This document shows positions 16,896 to 23,870 of a DNA stretch of 64,000 bases, one piece after another. Both the position numbers and the translations under genes were made by a program. The notes beneath the pieces were generated by a model. The model was not told the DNA's origin and did not search any database. It was given only the letters and a program-made list of their open reading frames with translations. Every line of letters starts with the position of its first letter. Position 1 is the stretch's first letter. Source of the DNA: Acidobacteriaceae bacterium (GTDB taxonomy: Bacteria > Acidobacteriota > Terriglobia > Terriglobales > Acidobacteriaceae); the NCBI GenBank assembly GCA_003132405.1, contig PKXQ01000093.1, forward strand, positions 1 through 64,000, read 5' to 3'.

Positions 16896-18599
16896 TTACC
16901 AGAAAATAATATTGAGCACGAAAAACACCACGGTCACTATGGCTGCCCAGAAAAGCGGCTTCTGGTACAGCGGGATGTCGCCGACGGAGGGAACTTCCGT
17001 CAGGCCGTAGACTAAGCCAGTCAATGCCGTGTCAGGCAAGGGTTTCGTCGCCAAACTCACGACTAGGGTAACGATGACACAGACGATAAAGGACCAGAGG
17101 GCCTGGAACATATCCTGCGCCAGGCCTTTGGCGTGGGGAGAAAGCGCTACGTAACGAAGTGCCGCCGGATCGACCTTTACCCATGCCCACATGCTGATGG
17201 AGGAAAGCGTGCCGCAGAGCAGGCCCCAGAATCCGCCCGGGCCAGTGGCGCGCTTCCAGAGCATTCCTAAGACGACCGTGCCGAAGAGCGGGGCGATGAA
17301 GAAACTGAATAGGGCCTGGACGTAGTCCATGATGCTGGCAAATTGCATTACGAGATAGGCGGTCCCTACGCTGATTAGTACGCCGATTACTGTGGTCCAG
17401 CGGCCTACGTTGACGTAATGATGGTCGCTTCCGTTACTGTTGAAAAATGGACGATAGATGTCGTAGGTCCACACGGTAGTGAAGGCACTTACATTGCCTG
17501 CCATGCCGGACATGAAACCGGCGATCAGGGCAGTAACTCCCAGGCCTAACAAGCCTGGACCACAGTAACGTGCCAGCATAAGTGGAAGAACGTCGTTGTA
17601 ACTGTGGCCTCCAGTTACAGTAGCTACAGATTCCGGGACTAACTTCTCGGGTAAGACGGCCAGTCCAATGAGGCCGGGTAGAATTACTATGATCGGCACA
17701 AACATCTTGAAGGCGGCGCCAATGATGGGCGCCATTTCCGCGCTGCGAATATCTTTTGCGGCTAGGATGCGCTGGACGACCAGGAAGTCGGTGGTCCAGT
17801 AACCCATGGAGAGAATCGCGCCTAGTCCGAAAACAATGCCGACCCAATTGATACCCATGGGATTAGTCGAGAACGAGCCTAGACCGGACCAGAGATGAAC
17901 GTATTCCGACGATGCTCGTTGCGCGATTTGCAGTTTGAGGTTGGTCCAGCCACCGGCTTCATATAAGCCGAGAATGGGAATGAGCAGAGCGCCGGCCCAG
18001 ATGAGAAAAAATTGCAGCACTTCATTGAAGATGGCGGAGCGCAGGCCGCCGAGGGTTACGTAGATGGCGACGGTCAGCGACGAGACCCAGATGCTGAAAT
18101 TGATATCCCATCCGAGGACGATTTGCATGACCTTGGCCATGGCGAACATGTTGACGCCGCTCATCAGTACAGTCATGAAGGCGAAGGAAATCGCGGAGAG
18201 GGCTCGGCTGGGCTCACCGAAACGAAGTTTGAGGTAGCCGGGAACGGAGTGGGTTTTGGAGATGTAATAGAACGGCATCATGACGAGCGCGAGGAAAAGC
18301 ATCGCAGGGATGGCGCCGATCCAATACCAGTGTGTGGCCAGAATACCGTACTGGTAGGCCGATCCGGCCCAGCCCATCAATTCGAGGGCGCCCAGATTGG
18401 CGGAGAGAAAACTGAGACCGGCGACCCACGCCGTCATTTCACGGCCGGCCATGAAGAAATCTTCGCCGGTGTTGGCGCGGCCCTTTAAGTACCATCCGAT
18501 CGAAAGTACGAGGGCAAAATAAAAAACCACGATGACAACATCAATCGGAGCGAGACGGACGAGGTGGGCGGGAACATCGGTCGCGAGCAGCAAGATCAT
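16896..18599 (-). CDS. Sodium:solute symporter (SSS family), probable arabinose transporter
   Basis: Inner-membrane Na+-coupled sugar uptake protein of 567 residues with about 14 predicted TM segments. SSS/SGLT features include the N-terminal VVFYFALVLSIGWYLKGR helix, the GEDFFMAGREMTAWVAGLS segment, TLGGLRSAIFNEVLQFF, GYWTTDFLVVQRILAAKD (typical of SGLT-like sugar symporters) and the internal LIAGFMSGMAGNVSAFTTVW helix. It lies between araD (25 bp upstream) and the small membrane protein, which makes L-arabinose the most likely substrate. Confidence 0.92.
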   Translation of the reverse strand: MILLLATDVPAHLVRLAPIDVVIVVFYFALVLSIGWYLKGRANTGEDFFMAGREMTAWVAGLSFLSANLGALELMGWAGSAYQYGILATHWYWIGAIPAMLFLALVMMPFYYISKTHSVPGYLKLRFGEPSRALSAISFAFMTVLMSGVNMFAMAKVMQIVLGWDINFSIWVSSLTVAIYVTLGGLRSAIFNEVLQFFLIWAGALLIPILGLYEAGGWTNLKLQIAQRASSEYVHLWSGLGSFSTNPMGINWVGIVFGLGAILSMGYWTTDFLVVQRILAAKDIRSAEMAPIIGAAFKMFVPIIVILPGLIGLAVLPEKLVPESVATVTGGHSYNDVLPLMLARYCGPGLLGLGVTALIAGFMSGMAGNVSAFTTVWTYDIYRPFFNSNGSDHHYVNVGRWTTVIGVLISVGTAYLVMQFASIMDYVQALFSFFIAPLFGTVVLGMLWKRATGPGGFWGLLCGTLSSISMWAWVKVDPAALRYVALSPHAKGLAQDMFQALWSFIVCVIVTLVVSLATKPLPDTALTGLVYGLTEVPSVGDIPLYQKPLFWAAIVTVVFFVLNIIFW

Positions 18600-18624
18600 G
18601 GTTCGTTCTTGTCAGGATTCCTGC

Positions 18625-19365
18625 TCAGGATTCCTGTTTTTGTTTCTGGTCTCGATCATTAGTCGTGGGTTGCCCATTGGACTGTCCATAATATGCATCT
18701 TTGCCATGTTTTCGGAGGTAATGCTTGTTGTGCAGGGCGGTTCCCAAGGGCTGTGCGGTCGCATTAATGCCAAGCGTGAGATATGCCATGCGCGCGATTG
18801 ACTCGAGAATAACCGCGTTATGAGCGGCTTCGCGCGAGTCTTTACCCCAGGCGAAGGGCCCATGATTGGCGACCAAGATACCGGGTAAGGTCAGCGGATT
18901 AGCTGATTGCAAAGTGCGAACGATGACGTGGCCGGTATTCTTTTCGTAGTCTTCGGCAATTTCGGAGTCGGACATTTCGGGAGTCACAGGCACGGCGCCG
19001 TGGAAGTAATCGGCGTGAGTGGTGCCGAAGCATGGAATTGGTTTGCGGGCCTGCGCCCAGGCGGTGGCATATTCGGAGTGAGTATGGGCGATCCCGCCGA
19101 TTTCAGGAAATTGGTTGTAGAGCACGAGATGAGTGGGAAGATCGGAGGAGGGCCGCAGATGGCCATCGACGATGTTGCCGGCCAGATCGGTGACGACTAG
19201 ATGATCGGGGCGCAGGTCTTTATAGGGAACTCCGCTGGGTTTGATCACGACTAAACCTTCGGCGCGGGAGATGCCACTGGCGTTGCCGAAGGTGTAGAGG
19301 ACAAGCCCCTGCCGTACGAGTTCGAGGTTGGCTTCGAGGACTTGTTCCCTTAAACGTTGAAGCAT
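18625..19365 (-). CDS. araD: L-ribulose-5-phosphate 4-epimerase AraD
   Basis: Class II aldolase-fold Zn enzyme converting L-ribulose 5-phosphate to D-xylulose 5-phosphate. 246 residues matching E. coli AraD throughout: LREQVLEANLELVRQGLV at the start, FGNASGI, VIKPSGVPY, the Zn-binding HTHSEYATAWAQA, GTTHADYFHGAVP, NHGPFAWGKD with the third Zn His, and HKHYLRKHGKDAYYGQ. The usual protein ends here; this one continues for 18 Gln/Asn/Lys-rich residues. The stop codon lies in a direct repeat of CAGGAATCCTGA (about 18613-18636), suggesting a short duplication at the gene end. First gene of the operon, about 240 bp downstream of a strong promoter with palindromic operator. Confidence 0.95.
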   Translation of the reverse strand: MLQRLREQVLEANLELVRQGLVLYTFGNASGISRAEGLVVIKPSGVPYKDLRPDHLVVTDLAGNIVDGHLRPSSDLPTHLVLYNQFPEIGGIAHTHSEYATAWAQARKPIPCFGTTHADYFHGAVPVTPEMSDSEIAEDYEKNTGHVIVRTLQSANPLTLPGILVANHGPFAWGKDSREAAHNAVILESIARMAYLTLGINATAQPLGTALHNKHYLRKHGKDAYYGQSNGQPTTNDRDQKQKQES

Positions 19366-19605
19366 GGTAGCGTCGGTTTCTCCATATTAGACAATTTCAG
19401 TAATCGTTTACCCAGAATGAGCGCAATCCAGACCGCTGTTTTGGGAAAGCGGTCGCCACCAAGGCCATAACCAGCGCAACCGAGGTAGGCGAAGAAGGCG
19501 CCGAAATACAGGTAGCAATTCTCGCTGCGTCTTCCCGTCTCAACATACCCCGGAGGGACATCGTTTGTTTGAAGCGCGAGTCTGGGGCGGCATATTGGAA
19601 CTGGC

Positions 19606-19642
19606 GATTGACAATATAAGCCGTATTTGACATATTGTCAAA
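19606..19642 (-). promoter_or_regulatory. Promoter and palindromic operator of the arabinose operon
   Basis: On the minus strand, -35 TTGACA (19641-19636), 17-bp spacer, -10 TATATT (19618-19613). The -35 is part of a perfect palindrome TTTGACA-TAT-TGTCAAA (19626-19642), and a further TTGTCAA half-site overlaps the -10 (19608-19614). The -35 arm and this half-site also form a 10-bp inverted pair (TTGACAATAT/ATATTGTCAA). This arrangement is typical of repression at the araD promoter; the regulator is not in the window or not identified. Confidence 0.7.
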
Positions 19643-19660
19643 GCGGTTAGCGGGGTGGGG

Positions 19661-19702
19661 ATAAAAATGGCCGTCGCGGCATAAAAGTGGCTCGGTCATA
19701 AC
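19661..19702. repeat. Two 20-bp direct repeats resembling IS21-type ends
   Basis: ATAAAAATGGCCGTCGCGGC (19661-19680) and ATAAAAGTGGCTCGGTCATA (19681-19700) are tandem related units. Their complement has the GCCACTTTTAT/GGCCATTTTTAT look of IS21-family multiple terminal repeats. No transposase is adjacent, so this is at most an insertion-sequence remnant. Confidence 0.35.
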
Positions 19703-19790
19703 GGTTTTTTGCGGAACTAGTGAAGAGCATAGAGCGTTTAGGGCGGATCGATCAGTGAAGGATGAGTAGGGTCGTTCGACTCCGGAGAAC

Positions 19791-19807
19791 GATTCGCTTC
19801 GCGAATC
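19791..19807. repeat. Perfect hairpin upstream of iolB
   Basis: GATTCGC-TTC-GCGAATC, a 7-bp stem in a GTTCGACTCCGGAG...CCGCTCAGAATAG context related to the repeats at 23749 and 32889. It lies about 45 bp before the iolB start. Confidence 0.5.
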
Positions 19808-19852
19808 ATTCTGTTCCGCTCAGAATAGCAAGGTAGTAGCCGTGGAGAAGAT

Positions 19853-20695
19853 ATGAGCGAAAGCGATTCCCTGGTGCACTCGGAGAATCTGCCTATCGGG
19901 CGGGCGGGCGAGCTCCTTCATTTGCCGCGCGAGAAAGCAAAGTGGGAGTGGATGAGTTTCTTCGTACGGAGACTGGCTCCAGACGATGTTTATCGAGCGG
20001 AGACGAAGGGCGAGGAAGCAGCGTTTGTGTTGCTCGGCGGGACGTGCTTGGCGGATTGGGGGCAGGGCGCGCAGCGAATTGGGAAACGGAACAATGTGTT
20101 CGATGGATATCCTTATGCGGTGTATTTGCCCACAGGCAATGCGGTTAGTTTTACAGCCGAAACGGTTTGCGAAATTGCGGAATGCCGCGTGCCTTCGACG
20201 GCGCAATTAAAGCCGCGGCTGATTACTCCCGAGGATGTGGTGAGCAGTCTGCGGGGCGGCGGGAATGCTTCGCGGCAGATTGTGGATGTGATGACGCCGG
20301 CATTTCCAGCAGACAAACTGATTGTGGTTGAGGTTTACACTCCGGGGGGGAACTGGTCGAGTTATCCGCCGCATAAACACGATGTGCATAACCCTCCTGC
20401 GGAAGTCGATCTGGACGAAATTTATTACTATCGGATGAACAAAGAGAACGCGTTTGCGTTTCAACATTTGTATTCGGGGCAGGATGCGGCGGAGCTAACG
20501 GTGAAGACGCGAGATGGGGATGCGGTGCTGGTGCGGAGCGGATATCATCCGGTGGTGGCGGGGCCGGGATATGACATTTATTACCTGAATTTTCTGGCGG
20601 GATCTTCGCGGGTGATGGCGGTGACGGAAGATCCTCAGCACGTGTGGTTGAAGGCGACGTGGAAGGAAACGGATTCGCGGCTGCCGATGGTGTAG
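19853..20695 (+). CDS. iolB: 5-deoxy-glucuronate isomerase IolB
   Basis: Cupin-fold isomerase of inositol catabolism that converts 5-deoxy-D-glucuronate to 2-deoxy-5-keto-D-gluconate. 280 residues. Diagnostic C-terminal half: GGNWSSYPPHKHD with metal-binding His residues, EVDLDEIYYYRMN with the Glu ligand, GFQ-like FAFQHLYSG, GDAVLVRSGYHPVVAGPGYD and IYYLNFLAG, then DPQHVWLKATW. The gene has a good ribosome binding site (GGAGAAG, two bases before the ATG). It is separated from the next gene by 196 bp of palindromic repeats. IolD is encoded 3 kb downstream on the same strand. Confidence 0.93.
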   Translation: MSESDSLVHSENLPIGRAGELLHLPREKAKWEWMSFFVRRLAPDDVYRAETKGEEAAFVLLGGTCLADWGQGAQRIGKRNNVFDGYPYAVYLPTGNAVSFTAETVCEIAECRVPSTAQLKPRLITPEDVVSSLRGGGNASRQIVDVMTPAFPADKLIVVEVYTPGGNWSSYPPHKHDVHNPPAEVDLDEIYYYRMNKENAFAFQHLYSGQDAAELTVKTRDGDAVLVRSGYHPVVAGPGYDIYYLNFLAGSSRVMAVTEDPQHVWLKATWKETDSRLPMV

Positions 20696-20759
20696 GGCGG
20701 GTGATTCTTTGTGAATCTTGGAGTGTGTTTCATGAATCAGCTTTCGCATATTTTCCAAG

Positions 20760-20835
20760 CGCCTCCCTCAGCGGCTGAAGCCGCGAGGAATGAGATTTGG
20801 ACCGGCACGGCTGAAGCCATGCCCATTCAAAGCGG
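20760..20835 (+). repeat. REP-like palindromes upstream of the APC permease gene
   Basis: Contains CAGCGGCTGAAGCCGCG (about 20769-20785) and GGCACGGCTGAAGCCATGCC (about 20803-20822), followed by CATTCAAAGC. The second type recurs at about 40102 and 46619. Confidence 0.65.
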
Positions 20836-20891
20836 GTTTATGGACCTGACTCGGTGAGCAAGGATCGAGTCAGCGCCCTTTTTCATCTGCG

Positions 20892-22283
20892 ATGATGGGC
20901 CAGGGGACCAAGGTGGAATCGAGAACGGCTGCTGCGACCGTCGCGACTCCGAAGTTGAAGCGGGTGCTTGGGCTTTGGGACCTGGTTTATTACGGCGTGA
21001 TTTTGACTTCGCCGATCGCCGTGGTTCCGATGTTTGGCGAGGCGCAGGTGCTCTCGCATGGGCACGCGGTGATCACGCTGCTGGCCGCGATGGTGGCGAT
21101 GACTGCGACGGCGGTCAGCTTTGGACGGATGGCTACGGTGTATCCGTCGGCCGGGTCGGTTTATACCTATGCCAGCCGGGCGTTCAATCCGATGTTTGGA
21201 TTCGTCGTGGGCTGGGCGATGTTTCTGGAGTATCTGTTTCAGCCGCTGCAAAATAGTCTTTACGCCGCGCTTACGATTCAGCGGCTCCTTCCGCATGTTC
21301 CTTTCGCGTTGTTGTCAGCGGGCGCTGTGGGATTCATGACGCTGTTGTGCTGGTTTGGGATTCGGACTACGGCGCGCGCCAATGAAATTCTGCTTTTTAT
21401 GATGTCGATCGTGATGGTGGTTTTTATCGGCGAGGCGATCTGGTACATCATTGTGCACCATCATGTGATCGGGCTGATTTCGAGCCAGCCGATTTATGAT
21501 GCGCGAACTTTTAGCGTGAGGGCGATTGCGGCGGGGACGGCGCTGGCGGCTACGGTTTACATAGGGTTTGATGGGGTCAGCATTTTGGCGGAAGAGGTGG
21601 AGAATCCGCAGCGCAATGTGTTGCTGGCTTCGGTGCTGGTATGCGTGTTTACGGGGCTGTTCGCGGCATTTCAGGTTTATCTGGCGGTGCGAGTTTGGCC
21701 GGATTACCGGACGCTGGTGAATCCCGAAACGGCGTTTATGGATGTGGCTAGCGTCGTGGGCGGGTACAAACTTTTTGTTGGATTTGGGGCGGTGCTGCTG
21801 ATTTCGAGTTTGGCTTGCGGGTTGGCGGGTCTGTTGGGAGCGGTGCGTCTGCTTTATAGCATGGGACGCGACAATGTATTGCCGCGAAAAATTTTTGGAC
21901 ATCTGAATGCTGCGCGGGGCAATCCGTCTTATAACGTGCTGATCGCCGGTGTGCTCGCTTATGTGGGGACGCTGACGATGGGGTGGGAGCGGTCGGTTGA
22001 GATTTTGAATTTTGGCGCACTGATGGCTTTTATGGCGGTGAATCTGGCGGCGGTCAAGCATTTTGGATTTTCTCCGGGAATGGCGGGCAATCAGCATTTG
22101 GTGCTGGATGTGATTGTGCCTAGCCTGGGATTTCTTTTTTGCCTGGTAATTTTTCTCGGCTTGCAGAATTCGACGCTAGTGGCGGGCGCGATCTGGACGA
22201 TTGTGGGCACGGTGTATGTGGTTTTGAAGACGAAAGCGTTGGGGCAACCGGTGGTGATCGACTTCAGTGAATCGGGCAGTTGA
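20892..22283 (+). CDS. APC-superfamily amino acid/amine permease
   Basis: Inner-membrane transporter of 463 residues with about 12 TM helices. APC features include the N-terminal LGLWDLVYYGVILTSPIAVV helix, the SFGRMATVYPSAGSVYTYAS segment (the conserved Pro-Ser-Ala-Gly-Ser motif), FGFVVGWAMFLEYLF, and IGFDGVSILAEEVENPQRNV, typical of cationic amino acid and amine porters. The location between iolB and the MocD/MocE-like pair suggests an amino-containing substrate, for example an amino-inositol, but this is inference. A second in-frame ATG follows immediately (20895). No strong ribosome binding site is seen. Confidence 0.87.
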   Translation: MMGQGTKVESRTAAATVATPKLKRVLGLWDLVYYGVILTSPIAVVPMFGEAQVLSHGHAVITLLAAMVAMTATAVSFGRMATVYPSAGSVYTYASRAFNPMFGFVVGWAMFLEYLFQPLQNSLYAALTIQRLLPHVPFALLSAGAVGFMTLLCWFGIRTTARANEILLFMMSIVMVVFIGEAIWYIIVHHHVIGLISSQPIYDARTFSVRAIAAGTALAATVYIGFDGVSILAEEVENPQRNVLLASVLVCVFTGLFAAFQVYLAVRVWPDYRTLVNPETAFMDVASVVGGYKLFVGFGAVLLISSLACGLAGLLGAVRLLYSMGRDNVLPRKIFGHLNAARGNPSYNVLIAGVLAYVGTLTMGWERSVEILNFGALMAFMAVNLAAVKHFGFSPGMAGNQHLVLDVIVPSLGFLFCLVIFLGLQNSTLVAGAIWTIVGTVYVVLKTKALGQPVVIDFSESGS

Positions 22284-22302
22284 TTTGAGAATGGCGTGAG
22301 TT

Positions 22303-23325
22303 ATGGCACAGGCGCTCGACGATTGGTACCGTCCGGAAATTCCGCGCAAGGAATTGAAGCAGTTGATGGCGCGAGGGGATGGGAAGGGATTGGCCAACTT
22401 CGGGCTGTGGCTGGGCTGTTTGGCGGGCAGCGGATATCTCGCTTACGCGGCAGTCGGAAGTTATTGGGTGCTCCCGGCGTTTCTGTTGTATGGAACGATT
22501 TACAGTTCGTGCGATGCGCGGTGGCATGAGTGCGCGCATGGGACGCCGTTCCGGACGCGATGGCTCAATGAGGCGTTCTATTTGCTTTCCTCGATCATGA
22601 ACATGAAGGAAGGCACGTATATGCGATGGAGCCACACGCGGCATCACACGGAAACGATCATGGTGGGATTGGATCCGGAGATACAGGTGATGCGGCCGGC
22701 GAATCTGAGCAGGGTGCTGCTGGATTTTTTGTGGATTCCGGATGCGGTGCAGATGTTTCGGGTGATGATTTTTCATGCGGCCGGGGTGGCGACAAAAGAG
22801 GCGCGGGAGTTTGTGCCGCAGAGCGAGTGGCGGAAGATGTTCTGGTGGTCGCGTGCTTATCTTTTGATTTATGCGGGGATGATTGCGTGGTCGGTTGCTG
22901 CAAGGAGTTGGCTGCCGCTGCTGTTTTGTCCGCTGGCGCGACTGTACGGGGGATGGCTGCACCAGATGTTTTCGCTTACGCAACATGCAGGGCTGGCGGA
23001 GAATGTGCGCGATCACCGGCTGAATACCCGCACGGTGGAGATGAATCCGGTGTTTCAGTTTCTCTACTTCAACATGAATTACCACATCGAGCACCATATG
23101 TTTCCGATGGTGCCGTTTCATGCGCTGCCTCGGTTGCATGCGCGGGTTGAGGACGTTTTGCCGCGCACGTATTCGGGGTTGATCGAGGCGTTTCGGGAGA
23201 TTGTTCCGGCATTGGTTAAGCAATCGCGAGATGCGAATTATTTTGTTTTGCGGGAAGTTCCGGTGCGGCCGGTAGGTGAGCCTACGCCGACGATTGCCGT
23301 GGGTGGGGAAACAAACTATGCCTGA
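22303..23325 (+). CDS. Membrane di-iron oxygenase of the fatty acid desaturase superfamily, MocD-like
   Basis: 340-residue integral membrane protein with the three His boxes of the superfamily: HECAH (residues about 79-83), HTRHH (about 110-114) and HIEHH (about 264-268), plus an additional His in the LTQHAG segment. Hydrophobic pairs lie near 35-65 and 180-215. It overlaps by 8 bp the gene for a MocE-type Rieske ferredoxin, the same order as mocD-mocE in rhizobial rhizopine (3-O-methyl-scyllo-inosamine) catabolism. With inositol genes on both sides, O-demethylation or hydroxylation of a substituted inositol is a reasonable hypothesis. A lipid desaturase role is the alternative. Confidence 0.82.
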   Translation: MAQALDDWYRPEIPRKELKQLMARGDGKGLANFGLWLGCLAGSGYLAYAAVGSYWVLPAFLLYGTIYSSCDARWHECAHGTPFRTRWLNEAFYLLSSIMNMKEGTYMRWSHTRHHTETIMVGLDPEIQVMRPANLSRVLLDFLWIPDAVQMFRVMIFHAAGVATKEAREFVPQSEWRKMFWWSRAYLLIYAGMIAWSVAARSWLPLLFCPLARLYGGWLHQMFSLTQHAGLAENVRDHRLNTRTVEMNPVFQFLYFNMNYHIEHHMFPMVPFHALPRLHARVEDVLPRTYSGLIEAFREIVPALVKQSRDANYFVLREVPVRPVGEPTPTIAVGGETNYA

Positions 23326-23662
23326 CGCTATTCCTGAAACGACCATGACGTGGCACGCGGTTTGCGGGGTTGACGAGATCGGCGCGGAAGACGTGGTGCA
23401 GATCGAGCACGGCGACAAGATCTATGCGGTTTATCACACGCCGAGCGGATTCTATGCGACGGATGGACTGTGCACCCATGAAGATGAGTTGCTGGCTGGC
23501 GGGCTGGTGATGGGGGAGATCATCGAGTGTCCGCGGCATCAGGGACAATTCGAGATTCCGACGGGAGAGGCGCAGGGGACGCCGGTGTGCGTCAATCTGC
23601 AGACCTATCCGACGAAGGTTGAGGCGGGGAAGGTTTACATAGGGATTTCGGACTCTGCATAA
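23318..23662 (+). CDS. Rieske [2Fe-2S] ferredoxin, MocE-like
   Basis: Soluble electron carrier of 114 residues. The Rieske cluster ligands are visible: C-T-H in LCTHEDELLAGG and C-P-R-H in IECPRHQGQFE, then the typical GEAQGTPVCVNLQTYPTKVE and a final strand KVYIGI. The length and single-domain build match the MocE/naphthalene-dioxygenase ferredoxin type. The ATG at 23318 lies inside the end of the oxygenase gene (8-bp overlap), so the two are co-translated and this protein is very likely the electron donor of the oxygenase. No ferredoxin reductase (MocF) gene is present in the window. Confidence 0.92.
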   Translation: MPDAIPETTMTWHAVCGVDEIGAEDVVQIEHGDKIYAVYHTPSGFYATDGLCTHEDELLAGGLVMGEIIECPRHQGQFEIPTGEAQGTPVCVNLQTYPTKVEAGKVYIGISDSA

Positions 23663-23748
23663 GCGCATTTGGGCCAAGTGCTAAGCCCTTAGTTTGGTGT
23701 CGCCTCGATCGATATTTGGCGGGGCGAAGTTTCGCAGCTGCTAGGGGA

Positions 23749-23816
23749 ACACAAGGTCCTGCGACTTCGCCGAGCCAATCGCTTCGCTCTTGGCGCGGCT
23801 TCGCTCAGGATGACAA
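23749..23816 (+). repeat. Dispersed ACACAAGGTCC...CTCAGGATGACA repeat, copy 1
   Basis: About 68 bp, closely similar to 32889-32960: both begin ACACAAGGTCCT, contain GCCAAGCC/GCCGAGCC-AATCGCTT and end CGCTCAGGATGACAA. It lies between the ferredoxin gene and iolD. A fragment of the family is nested in the repeat at 43879-43940. Confidence 0.7.
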
Positions 23817-23870
23817 TTTTATGGTGATGAGCAAAGTGAGCCAACGCCCAAAATTTGTTGAGGTTGAAAG

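Noticed and set aside
19397-19699. Open frame of 100 residues on the minus strand upstream of araD
   Set aside because: It has no recognisable domain or ribosome binding site, and it contains the complete araD promoter and operator palindromes in its 5' part.
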